DNA of 64,000 bases, taken from contig JADJNF010000009.1 of the NCBI GenBank assembly GCA_016714445.1, positions 620,001 through 684,000 of the forward strand, read 5' to 3'. Shown here one piece after another: positions 55,456-64,000 of this stretch. The notes beneath the pieces are model-generated. The model was not told the DNA's origin, made no database searches, and saw only the letters and a list, made by a program, of their open reading frames with translations. Numbering within the stretch: position 1 is the first letter of the stretch; every line of letters begins with the position of its first letter. This stretch comes from Saprospiraceae bacterium (lineage in GTDB: Bacteria; Bacteroidota; Bacteroidia; Chitinophagales; Saprospiraceae). The translations under genes were made by a program, and so were the position numbers.

Positions 55456-56906
55456 GCAATCCATTTTTTGAACACCGACTTAATATCAATCGAAGACATT
55501 TTCTGAGCAAGATGAGTGTAGGCTTAGGAAGCGTAGCTTTAGGTTCCCTGCTGATCAAAGATCTTTTTAAAGATCCCGAAAATGCAGCTGACAGCATTAT
55601 CAATGGTTTACCACACTTTGCCCCAAAGGCAAAAAGAGTCATCTATCTGTTTCAGAATGGAGCGTCTTCACAATTGGAGACTTTTGATTACAAACCTATG
55701 CTCAATAAAATGTTTGGTCAGGACCTGCCGGAATCCATCAGAAATGGACAGCGTCTCACAGGCATGACGGCCAATCAGGATAAATTTCCTTTGGTGGGAT
55801 CATATTTCCCATTCAAACAATATGGCAATGCAGGCACTTGGGTGAGTGATCTATTTCCCAATATGGCCAAAATTGTAGACGATATCTGTGTCATCAAATC
55901 TATGCACACGGAAGCGATCAATCACGATCCGGCACTTACTTTTATGCAGACTGGCGCACAACAGGGTAATCGTCCGAGTATGGGTGCATGGTTGAGTTAT
56001 GGATTGGGTTCAGAAAACCAAAATCTTCCTGCTTATTGTGTCCTCTTGTCCAAAGGTAAGGGAAATGGTCAGGGAGTCTATTCCAAACTGTGGACCAATG
56101 GTTTTTTAGACAGCAAACATCAAGGTGTACAATTTAGCAATAGCGAAGAAAGAGTCCTGTATCTCAATGATCAAAATGGTATAACACGCGATGACCGAAG
56201 GCAAATGCTGGACAAACTCAATGAGTTAAATTCCATGAATTTTGAAGATACCGGTGATCCTGAAATCAAAACAAAAATAGAACAGTACGAACTGGCCTAT
56301 CGCATGCAAACTGCAGTGCCGGAAATTACAGATATCTCCAAAGAACCCGATTCAGTGATTAAGTTGTATGGTCCCGATTGTCTGGTGCCAGGTACCTATG
56401 CCAGCAATTGTCTTCTGGCTAGAAAACTCTCAGAATCAGGCGTCAGATTTGTTCAAATCTATCATCAGGGTTGGGATCAACATGTCAATCTGGTAGGCGA
56501 AATGCCTGGTCAGGCTCAAGACGTAGATCGGGCATCAGCAGCTTTGGTTCAGGATCTGAAACAACGAGGCTTACTGGATGAAACCTTAGTCATTTGGGGC
56601 GGAGAATTCGGTCGTACCAACTATTGCCAGGGACCCTTATCCGCTGATACCTATGGCAGAGACCATCATCCGCGGGCGTATAGTATCTGGATGGCTGGCG
56701 GCGGCGTAAAACCCGGAATGGTATATGGCGAAACCGACGAATTTGGTTATAACATTATAGAAAATCCGGTACATATCAATGATTTTCATGCTACGGTGTT
56801 GAATCTCTTGGGACTCGATCATGAAAAACTGATTTATAAACATCTGGGGCGGAGATACAGGCTGACAGATGTGGCAGGTCATGTAGTCAAAGATATTATA
56901 GCATGA
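55452..56906 (+). CDS. DUF1501 family protein with twin-arginine-like signal
   Basis: A 484-residue protein of the DUF1501 (sulfatase-like fold) family. The N-terminus has NINRRHFLSKMSVGLGSVAL, a twin-arginine export signal. Family marks: ICVIKSMHTEAINHDPAL, FVQIYHQGWDQHVNL, LVIWGGEFGRTNYCQG, GRDHHPRAYSIWMAGGGVKPG and NPVHINDFHATVLNLLG. DUF1501 genes almost always follow DUF1549/DUF1553 genes, as here, with a four-base overlap (ATGA). The fold suggests a phosphatase- or sulfatase-related role, but the family has no proven reaction. Confidence 0.9.
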   Translation: MSNPFFEHRLNINRRHFLSKMSVGLGSVALGSLLIKDLFKDPENAADSIINGLPHFAPKAKRVIYLFQNGASSQLETFDYKPMLNKMFGQDLPESIRNGQRLTGMTANQDKFPLVGSYFPFKQYGNAGTWVSDLFPNMAKIVDDICVIKSMHTEAINHDPALTFMQTGAQQGNRPSMGAWLSYGLGSENQNLPAYCVLLSKGKGNGQGVYSKLWTNGFLDSKHQGVQFSNSEERVLYLNDQNGITRDDRRQMLDKLNELNSMNFEDTGDPEIKTKIEQYELAYRMQTAVPEITDISKEPDSVIKLYGPDCLVPGTYASNCLLARKLSESGVRFVQIYHQGWDQHVNLVGEMPGQAQDVDRASAALVQDLKQRGLLDETLVIWGGEFGRTNYCQGPLSADTYGRDHHPRAYSIWMAGGGVKPGMVYGETDEFGYNIIENPVHINDFHATVLNLLGLDHEKLIYKHLGRRYRLTDVAGHVVKDIIA

Positions 56907-59044
56907 TGATGCAAAGAATTACAGGTATTATTTCTAATGCAAATTTTGGTTTGGCAATTTTGGCTGCCATCCTCCTTGTTTTTGACTCGTTTGTAGGCGT
57001 ACCGGAATATCTGAAATTAGCGGGAAGATTGCATCCCTTGATGCTACATTTACCCATAGGTATGTTTGTGATGTATCTGGTTTTATTTTTCTTGAAAAAA
57101 GGTTTTGAAGCTCCTGATTTTGAAAAACTTTTAAACTTTGTACTCTTATTGACAGGTTTTTTTGCATTTATCACGGCTATTTCCGGATCATTATTATCAC
57201 ATGAGCCTGATGCGTATAATGTTAATGAATTGGCTTTCCACAGAAATACCGGATTTGGATTTGCCTTTGGACTATATTTACTTTCTATCGTAAATGGGAA
57301 GTATCCTACATTTTCCAACATTTTACTTGGTATAAATACATTACTTCTCATAGTAGCAGGGCACAAAGGAGCTGAAATCACCCACGGCAAAGATTTCCTA
57401 TTTCCCAATAAAGACGTAAAAGAAATACTTTCTGATACCAATACTACTCTGTTTACGGCAATGGTACACCCAATATTGGAGAAGAAGTGTTATTCCTGCC
57501 ACAATGAGGAGAAAACCAAAGGTGGATTGATCATGACAGATTCCTTATCACTTTTGAAGGGTGGCGAATCGGGACGAGTACTCCGGCCTGGAAATGCGGA
57601 CAGCAGTTTGATGGTAGAAAGTATGTTATTACCTTTGGAAGACGAAAAACACATGCCACCTGATGGCAAACCACAAGTGACAGCGCAGGAAAAAGAAATC
57701 ATCATTGCCTGGATTAATTCCGGAGCATCTTTTTCCAAAAAAGCATCTGCGTATAAACCCGATGAAAGTATCAGAAAGTTGTATGATGCTAATGTTGGAG
57801 CCAAAAAACAAAAACAATATACTTTCAGCAGCGCTGACAGCGAAACGTTGGCTTCGCTCAATTCTCATTTTATGTCCGTCAAACCATTATTTGGTGGAAG
57901 TCCTGCATTGAAAGCTTCATTATTTTTAGCATCCGAATACGTACCTGAACATCTGAAACAATTACTCCAGATAAAGCAACAACTCATACATCTCCACTTG
58001 GCTGATATGCCTGTCACAGATCGTGATATAGGGACACTGGCGCAATTTAGTTCATTGGAAAAATTGATCCTAAATGGGACCAAAGTCACAGATCAGGGCA
58101 TCCTGAAACTCAGTAAATTGAGCAAACTGGAACAACTATCTTTAGCCAATACAAGTATAACGGAAGCCATCGAGCCAATATTTAGTCAATTGCCATCATT
58201 AAGACAGATATTTATTACGGACACCAAAATTCCTGAAAATAAAGTCAGGCTATGGCAGCAAAAATACCCGGCGATCACCTTCAACAAATTATCGATGGAA
58301 GACTTAAAGATCAAACTGTCTTCTCCATTGATGGTCAATGAAAGTTATATCATCAAGCCAGGAGAAGAGATTGTGTTAAAACATTATATCAATGGTGCCC
58401 AAATCAAATATACGTTGGACGGATCCGAACCTGATTCCCTTCATGGCACATTGTACTCCAAACCATTTACCATTTCGGGATCAATAGATGTCAAAACCGT
58501 TGCAGTAAAAGACGGCTGGTTTGTGAGTGATGTGGTCAAGTTTTCACTGTTTGAAAATGGAGCCACGCCAGACAGTTGTATCTTATTGACACAGCCCAAC
58601 GTCCAATATAAAGGTGAAGGCGCACTTACTTTTATCAATGGCAAAAGAGCGCCCATCAACAATCTTCCCGATGCCAATTGGATAGCCTTCAGAGAAAATC
58701 TTTTTTCCGCTATTTTTGAGTACAAGATGCCCATTGCATTGACTAAAATATCATTTTGTTATGGACTTCAAGTGCCGCAGTATGTGTTCCCGCCTACAGC
58801 GGTCAGTGTATTTGGAAGCAATGATAAGAAGCAGTTTCAATTATTGACCAACCAAAAGATTGCCCCGTACCAAAAAAACAATAAAGATCAGGTCAAGTCG
58901 GATGTTATCCATTTGTCATTAAAAAGTCAGCCATTCAAATACTATAAAATAGAAGCCCAAAATCTACAACGAATCCCCGATTGGCATCCCGGAAAAGGAG
59001 AAAGAGGATGGCTGTTTATAGATGAGATATTTTTTTATGAATAG
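56903..59044 (+). CDS. Membrane-anchored cytochrome with LRR, CHB_HEX and discoidin-like domains
   Basis: A 713-residue fusion, coupled to the previous gene by a four-base overlap. Order: about five membrane segments (1-165; LHPLMLHLPIGMFVMYLVLFF), a planctomycete-type cytochrome domain with CYSCH (about residue 195) and EDEKHMPPDG, a leucine-rich segment (SLEKLILNGTKVTDQGILKLSKLSKLEQLSLANTSI is the core), a CHB_HEX_C-type sandwich (GAQIKYTLDGSEPDSLHGTLY), and a C-terminal discoidin-like sandwich (VSVFGSNDKKQFQLL, YYKIEAQNLQ, GWLFIDEIFFYE). The last two are typical carbohydrate-contact modules. It likely anchors the complex in the inner membrane and takes electrons from the first protein; this is inference. 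Confidence 0.87.
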   Translation: MMMQRITGIISNANFGLAILAAILLVFDSFVGVPEYLKLAGRLHPLMLHLPIGMFVMYLVLFFLKKGFEAPDFEKLLNFVLLLTGFFAFITAISGSLLSHEPDAYNVNELAFHRNTGFGFAFGLYLLSIVNGKYPTFSNILLGINTLLLIVAGHKGAEITHGKDFLFPNKDVKEILSDTNTTLFTAMVHPILEKKCYSCHNEEKTKGGLIMTDSLSLLKGGESGRVLRPGNADSSLMVESMLLPLEDEKHMPPDGKPQVTAQEKEIIIAWINSGASFSKKASAYKPDESIRKLYDANVGAKKQKQYTFSSADSETLASLNSHFMSVKPLFGGSPALKASLFLASEYVPEHLKQLLQIKQQLIHLHLADMPVTDRDIGTLAQFSSLEKLILNGTKVTDQGILKLSKLSKLEQLSLANTSITEAIEPIFSQLPSLRQIFITDTKIPENKVRLWQQKYPAITFNKLSMEDLKIKLSSPLMVNESYIIKPGEEIVLKHYINGAQIKYTLDGSEPDSLHGTLYSKPFTISGSIDVKTVAVKDGWFVSDVVKFSLFENGATPDSCILLTQPNVQYKGEGALTFINGKRAPINNLPDANWIAFRENLFSAIFEYKMPIALTKISFCYGLQVPQYVFPPTAVSVFGSNDKKQFQLLTNQKIAPYQKNNKDQVKSDVIHLSLKSQPFKYYKIEAQNLQRIPDWHPGKGERGWLFIDEIFFYE

Positions 59045-59068
59045 GTGAACGTGTTTGATTTTAAGTAA

Positions 59069-62000
59069 TTAATTTGATATAATTTTCAGGGAATACAATT
59101 TTGAGTTTATATATATCCTATACTCTCCTTGAGTCAAATGTGGCATAATATAGTTTTTAAATTTAACATCATCAAAAATTAAATAGTCCATAATGACTGG
59201 CATAATTTCGATTTTAGCTCCAAAAGGGACTTTCGTAATATCAATAATTATTTCATAATTTTTAGTTTTAAAATTCGTAAAACTAGTATTTATTAAATGG
59301 TTTTGTGGTTCATCTAAACCATTACAAAGAATTGGTACTACGTTACTTGTGAAATATTTTGGTTTATTGATGATTTCTGAAATAATCAAGCTATCAAAAC
59401 AGTTGTAAGTGATGTCCAAACTTGTTAAACTATTAGGAAGGTTAGGCAGGTTAGACAATGCATTATTTGAAACGAAGACTGTGTGTAATTTTTGATTTAA
59501 TGTTGGTAAGACTTTTAGGTGATTAGAGTTAACATTAATAAATTTTAATGAATCAGGGATATTTGGAAGATTTGAAAGCATATTATTTTCAGCTTCAAAC
59601 TTTGTCATTGTATTTGGCAAGCTTTGAATTTTGCTTATCTTATTCCAACTTATATTCAATTCTTTTAAACCACTACTTAGAGATGGTAAAGATTCTAATT
59701 TATTTACAGAGCAATCCATATGCGTTAATGTTGTAGGTAAATCAGGTAATTTCAAAATTTGATTTCTATGGCATTTAAGCACTTTTAGACTATTTGGAAT
59801 TTCTGGCAGTGTTTTTATATTACATTCGGCAACATTAAATTCTTCGAGGAATTTGGCAGTTCTGATAGAGAATTCAGGCTATCATTAGCACTACAATCAA
59901 AATACTTTAAATTAGATGGTAAATCTTTAATTTCAAATATTTTATTATTTGAACAAATCAGAGTATCTAACATTCTGTTTAACTTAGGAAGAGTACTTAT
60001 TTTAGAGCCCCTACAATTAAGATATGTTAAGCTTTCTGGGAGTGATGATGGAAGCCTAAAATTGGTGCCACTGATATTTAAATACTTAAGGCTAATTGGT
60101 AATTTTCCTAAATCAAACTCTTCATAAATAGAAAACCCATCCAAATTTAAATATTCCAAATTGGGGGAAAATCGTGGGACTTTCATACTTCTGCCTTGTT
60201 CCAAATTTAATGTTTTCAATGAATAAGGCAATTCAATATTTGTTTCTAATGTTGAATTTTTAGAAATGAATGTTTCTAAACCTTGATTTAACTTTATAGG
60301 GTTTCTTAATTTATCCCACCATAAAAATCTTAATGATTTTGGTAAAACATTGTCAAATTCAAGAAAATCTAACTTGACTGTTAAAGATTTTAAATTGATA
60401 GGCAGTGGTCCTATAATTTCTGCATAACCATTATCATCTTGGAAAATATGATCTCCATTTTTGATAGTTAACTTTTCTAAAGACTTAGGCAACCCATTAA
60501 TTTTGGAAGTTTTGCAATATAACTCTTTCAAATTTGATGGCAGATTAACGATTGTTTGAGCACTGCAATAGAGTGTTTGGATGGAATTTGGCAGATTTTG
60601 AAGAATATTCAAATCAATGTACTGAATATCTAAAAATCTAATACTGCTTGGTAATTTGGGAATGGTCTTCAAATCTGCGGACAAATACAAAGTATCTAGA
60701 TTTTTAGGAAAACCATTTATCTTGACTTCGTCTGAAATATCAAGAAATTTAAGTTGCTGTGGTAAGTCTATCGTTTTTGCTACAAAGCTTTCAAAAATTT
60801 CTAAATGTGATAATGAATCAGGTAAAATTAATTCTTTTATCACTTCTCTGTTGCTCTTTATTATCAGATTCTTTAATTTCGGTGGATACTTAGATATTTT
60901 TTCAATATTATTGCCAGAAATCACTAAAGACACTAAGTTTTTAAATAACTCTATTCCATCAAGACTTTTGATACTTTTGAAATTAAAATCTAAATAAGTC
61001 TCATCAGTAATACTTTTACAATGAATATTTAGCTCACCATTAGTATCAAAACACTCTGGGTATAACTCTATAACAGCTTTTTCAAAAGCTGAATCAGGAA
61101 AATATTTAGATTCAGAAAATACTTCCTTTTCTTTTTTTGGTTGATTTTCAGCGTGATTGATATAAACAGGCTCAGGTTTTGGTGTTGTTAATTTTCCATT
61201 TCTATTAAAAACTTGCAAAAAGAATTTATCTTTTGAAAACCCAGAATCATAATACCTAAAATCCTTTTTTGTAATATTTGAAAAATAATTTCCTTCCAAA
61301 GCTTGGAAATTTTCTAAGTCATAATTAATTATGCGGTTATCTTTATTTACTATTAACATTCGATCTTGTACACTTAAAATCCTGCCATCTTCTAAGCCTT
61401 TGAGAAGTATTTTGTGTCCATTGTGATCGTATAAAACTAATTCTGAAGAAATAGAATTTTCAGGTGTCTCCCAAAGAATGTAATATCCAACATCTTTTGT
61501 AATTATTGAATCCGCAATCAATCCCAAATACTTGCTTTGTGCTAATTTTGATTTAAATTCATTCGATAATACAAAGTTTTTATGTACGATATCATGCTGC
61601 CTTTCGTACAATTCTGTGCCTAAACATCTTCGATTTGGGAATGGTTTGAGTTCACCTTTGATATTAAACCAAAAAATGTTTTTCTCAACTGAATACCCTC
61701 TCAGTAAGAAACTAAGCCAATTGATATCATTATCCATCATTGTGCCTTCGTCTATATCGCTATCCATTTCTTCGCTGTTTTCATAATATTCTTCTAGCTG
61801 TTTATCAGATTTTGATTCAATTACTATTGCATTTCCATTATAAAACTTTAGTACATTGTCAATCTTAAGTCCAGTTGTTTTTGATATATTTATAATCGTT
61901 TGTCCTCTTTTGTCAATTACCAGCCAATCATCGTTCTCATCCTTCTTTTGCACCACCGCAAGCCCATCCACAAACGGAGATGCCTCCCAAAATTCTTGTC

Positions 62001-62496
62001 CATCAAACAATTCATTACCTAAATGATCTAAATACCTTAACATATATCCATTTTCAATCCTTCGGTATCCTATAAATATACTGTCAGAAAAATGTGTTGT
62101 AAATTCAAATAAAGGGAATTCTTTTATCTTATTTCCAGCCCTATCCATCAAGTATGGTGAAAATTTTAGTTCTTTGTTTGTTGTTTTATTTATACCAATT
62201 AATATACCAGGCGCATTAGGTTCAATAAAAAATATTGATTCTTCTTCTATCAATAAAACTTGTGAATTATTTTGCTCTAAAGAATCGTCTTTATCTCTGA
62301 CCTTTTTAAGTATTGGTTTAAATACAGGCACATGACTTTCTGGCAAAGAAAATAGTTCTTGACCCAAAGTATCATAGAATTTGTATATATAAACATTTTT
62401 TTCAGTATTAACAGTTCTAAACCCTATCAATAATTCTTGTGAAGAAGCATTTACAGTAAAAAAAAACAATAAAATAGCAAAAATTAGTAATCTCAT
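59069..62496 (-). pseudogene. Secreted LRR protein gene broken by a one-base deletion
   Basis: The frame from 62496 (signal peptide MRLLIFAILLFFFTVNASSQ) encodes WG-like repeats (residues about 20-300; IGFRTVNTEKNVYIYKFYD, IGYRRIENGYMLRYLDHLG) and then a long leucine-rich region with units like LPSSIRFLDIQYIDLNILQN. It stops at 59815. The other frame carries straight on with the same repeats (EEFNVAECNIKTLPEIPNSL, then LKCHRNQILKLPDLP) to 59069. The change of frame falls at about 59848, where CCAAATTCCTCGAAGAA lacks one base for Pro-Asn-Ser-Leu-Glu-Glu. Total length is 3n+2, consistent with one lost base. Repaired, it would have about 1142 residues. As written, two separate ORFs of 893 and up to 237 residues remain. 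Confidence 0.85.
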
Positions 62497-62497
62497 C

Positions 62498-62623
62498 TTA
62501 AAATAATAATAATTCAGAATCTTCAATCTCTTCCAGCATAGCTTCATAATCCGATAATGAAAGAAGAACAGAAGTTCTATCTCCTAAATCATCTACTAAA
62601 AATTGCGGGCTTATTCTTCTCAT
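62498..62623 (-). CDS. 41-residue Phd/YefM-like antitoxin fragment
   Basis: A very small open frame, beginning MRRISPQFLVDDLGDRTSVL and ending EDSELLLF. The pattern PQFLVDDLG-x-RTSVLLSLSDYEAMLEEIED is that of the N-terminal half of Phd/YefM-type antitoxins (DNA-binding part with the VDDxGxxxxVxLxxxDYExMLE frame). The usual toxin-binding C-terminal part is missing, and no toxin follows; instead its stop is one base before the ATG of the LRR gene (TAAGATG). It may be a remnant or a small DNA-binding regulator coupled to the LRR gene. Confidence 0.6.
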   Translation of the reverse strand: MRRISPQFLVDDLGDRTSVLLSLSDYEAMLEEIEDSELLLF

Positions 62624-62775
62624 TGGTTTACCGTTTTGCTTTCAATATTTAACGATCAAATATGTGTAAAAGTTCGAGTGACAACGAATCGATTTTTTAA
62701 TTAGTTATTGATACTATTACTAATATACCTGAGACACTTCAAATCGCAATCCATCTTAAACTGAAAACTACCGAT

Positions 62776-62820
62776 ATTGTAAAATTGTTTCGATACAATA
62801 AACAATTTACCTTACATTTG
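62776..62820 (+). promoter_or_regulatory. Operator and -7 box of the toxin-antitoxin pair
   Basis: Two ATTGT half-sites (62776-62780 and 62784-62788) face two ACAAT half-sites (62795-62799 and 62802-62806), giving a nested inverted repeat. TACATTTG (62813-62820) matches the -7 consensus. The arrangement fits autorepression by the antitoxin or its complex with the toxin. Confidence 0.55.
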
Positions 62821-62841
62821 TATAAAACTAAAATATCAAAT

Positions 62842-63039
62842 ATGGATACGTTAATAGTTCGACCTGATAAAAAGAAGTTGAAAGCGGTCAAAGAAATGTT
62901 AAAGAAAATGGAAGTCCCATTTGAAACTACTTCAGATAGAATGTATAATGAAGCATTTGAAGAAAAATTAAAAAGAAGTGATGCGTCTTTTGCAAAAGGA
63001 GAATATACGGTAATTACAACCGAAGACTTATGGAAATAA
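62842..63039 (+). CDS. Small antitoxin (DUF2683-like) of a type II pair
   Basis: A 65-residue protein. The ATG at 62842 (MDTLIVRPDKKKLKAVKEML) is chosen over the TTG at 62785, which lies within the operator. The sequence PDKKKLKAVKEMLKKMEVPFE followed by a charged C-terminal tail (KGEYTVITTEDLWK) is the usual form of the short Bacteroidota antitoxins beside YoeB/RelE-type toxins. The tail is expected to wrap the toxin. The toxin gene starts 10 bases before its stop, so the two are co-translated. Confidence 0.75.
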   Translation: MDTLIVRPDKKKLKAVKEMLKKMEVPFETTSDRMYNEAFEEKLKRSDASFAKGEYTVITTEDLWK

Positions 63040-63294
63040 GGTTAGGCTCAGAAGCAGTTGAAGATCTTATTTACATTAAAAAAAAATCGTAATAAAAAGA
63101 TTCTTAATCGAATTGATATGTTGATAAAATCTATATTAGTCTCTCCATTTAAAGGACTCGGAAAACCTGAACCATTTAAATATAATTGGAAGGGTAAATG
63201 GTCAAGAAGAATTGATAAAGAAAACAGACTTATTTATGAAGTTGAAATTGATTATATTAAAATTCATTCATTTTTAGGTTATTACAAGTTATGA
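63030..63294 (+). pseudogene. YoeB/Txe-like toxin gene frameshifted in an A9 tract
   Basis: From the ATG at 63030 the frame reads MEIRLGSEAVEDLIYIKKKS and stops at once after the run of nine A at 63077-63085. With eight A it would continue KKNRNKKILNRIDMLI and end with WSRRIDKENRLIYEVEIDY and FLGYYKL, a complete YoeB-like toxin of 87 residues. Total length is 3n+1. The SRRI region with the conserved Arg is present, but the usual C-terminal His of YoeB (in YHY or GHY) is replaced by Tyr (GYY). It is either inactive, restored by slippage on the A tract, or a homopolymer sequencing error. Confidence 0.8.
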
Positions 63295-63334
63295 AAAATC
63301 ACTTAAAGAACAAATTAACCTAATAGATACTCCT

Positions 63335-64000
63335 ATGCACCGAAGAACCTTCCTAACCCAATCCACCACCATATTAGCCACTTTACCATGGTTATCATTA
63401 CCTTTGCATGAACCAAAACCTGTCTTTGGTCACCAAAATAAAAAATATACTTGGGATAAAGATTGGATGGCTGGTAATCCCACTTTACCTGGTGTCAAAG
63501 ATTGCCATGAAATGGTATTTACAGCAAATAAAGAAATCATCCTGCTCACCAACGATACCCGCAACAATTTCATCAAAATGTCTAAAAGTGGAAAAATTTT
63601 ATCCACTTATGGCAATGAATTTCCTGGCGGACACGGACTGACGATCGGTGGTGTCAAAGGAGACGAATTTCTGCTGGTGACAGATACTGACCGACATCAG
63701 TTTTTTAAAACTACTTTGGATGGCAAGATCGTACAAACCTGGGACTATCCGGCGGAGTCAGGAAAATATCAGAATGAGAAATCCTTCGTCCCTACAGAAA
63801 CAGCGGTAACCAAGGATGGTGATACATACGTCGCGGATGGATATGGAGAGCAATATATCATACATTATGGAGCAGACGGAAAACTTAAAAATATCTTTGG
63901 TGGCCGTGGCCCTGAACCAAAACATCTGGACAATGCACATGGTATTTGTATAGATACCAGAAGAGAGACACCAACCTTGATCGTCACTGATAGAAACCGT
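63335..64000 (+). CDS. Twin-arginine exported beta-propeller protein, C-terminus cut by window edge
   Basis: An open frame of 222 codons from ATG 63335 to the window end. The start MHRRTFLTQSTTILATLPWL is a twin-arginine-type signal. The following part has NHL/six-bladed propeller character: DCHEMVFTANKEIILLTND, GGHGLTIGGVKGDEFLLVTDTD, PTETAVTKDGDTYVADGYGEQYIIHY, FGGRGPEPKHLDNAHGICID. This type of protein often accompanies DUF1501/DUF1549 genes in Bacteroidota, so it may have been next to the cytochrome operon before the LRR and toxin-antitoxin genes came in; that is inference. Confidence 0.75.
   Translation, partial: MHRRTFLTQSTTILATLPWLSLPLHEPKPVFGHQNKKYTWDKDWMAGNPTLPGVKDCHEMVFTANKEIILLTNDTRNNFIKMSKSGKILSTYGNEFPGGHGLTIGGVKGDEFLLVTDTDRHQFFKTTLDGKIVQTWDYPAESGKYQNEKSFVPTETAVTKDGDTYVADGYGEQYIIHYGADGKLKNIFGGRGPEPKHLDNAHGICIDTRRETPTLIVTDRNR

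Noticed and set aside
1..64000. Insertion sequences, prophage genes, tRNA or rRNA genes
   Set aside because: No transposase, integrase or phage structural gene and no cloverleaf or rRNA-like sequence was noticed, although a tRNA search tool was not available.

Overview
The window looks like a chromosome segment of a Bacteroidota bacterium, most likely from or near the Saprospiraceae. The evidence is: type IX secretion (T9SS) type A sorting tails, a gliding-motility-type (CHU_C, type B) C-terminus on a giant repeat protein, many lipoproteins, 'two-component regulator propeller' proteins, a LytS/LytTR pair, SusC-like/OMP_b-brl receptors, promoters of the Bacteroidota form TTG-N19/20-TAnnTTTG, and an AT-rich base composition (judged by eye, not computed). 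No rRNA, tRNA, CRISPR array or transposase gene was seen.

Layout. 1-2.77 kb: an operon read leftward, ArsR repressor, two SRPBCC proteins, an SRPBCC-VOC fusion and a DUF998 membrane protein, with a clear promoter/operator. 2.9-12.4 kb: separate genes (T9SS cargo, outer-membrane barrel, lipoproteins, phospholipase D-like lipoprotein, GH32 levanase/invertase, DHFR-like reductase, aminopeptidase P). 12.4-17.4 kb: a leftward cluster with an outer-membrane receptor, PepSY protein, sensor kinase and LytTR regulator. 17.6-20.5 kb: an unknown helical protein and a secreted caspase-like peptidase. 20.8-30.4 kb: a 2056-residue adhesin with 22 repeats of about 71 residues, then a 1025-residue T9SS cargo protein. 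31-35.6 kb: an OYE flavoprotein and a three-gene, translationally coupled operon of unknown role built on a TPR-AAA+ ATPase. 35.6-45 kb: a decayed gene, a thioredoxin-like protein, two glycosyltransferases (the first frameshifted), ComF, UvrA and purine nucleoside phosphorylase. 45.2-52.6 kb: an S41 peptidase and three related propeller lipoproteins, with a HipBST-like tripartite toxin-antitoxin locus lying between the first and second. 53.1-59 kb: a coupled three-gene operon of 'planctomycete-type cytochrome' proteins (PSCyt1/DUF1549/DUF1553, DUF1501, and a cytochrome-LRR-CHB_HEX fusion). 59-63.3 kb: a frameshifted LRR protein, a tiny antitoxin-like ORF, and a toxin-antitoxin pair whose YoeB-like toxin is frameshifted in an A9 tract. 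63.3 kb to the end: the start of a twin-arginine beta-propeller protein that may belong with the cytochrome operon.

Main points for a second look: (1) short palindromic elements sit in frame at the same Tyr/Phe-Asp|Gly-Lys position of propeller blades, three times in two paralogous genes; (2) the HipBST-like locus with a cluster of palindromic operators, one over the promoter and one over the start codon; (3) the unexplained helical protein/TPR-AAA+/TPR-membrane operon; (4) the repeat expansion in the adhesin; (5) several single-base frameshifts (about 38291, 59848 and 63077-63085) that are either real decay, slippage switches or sequencing errors.
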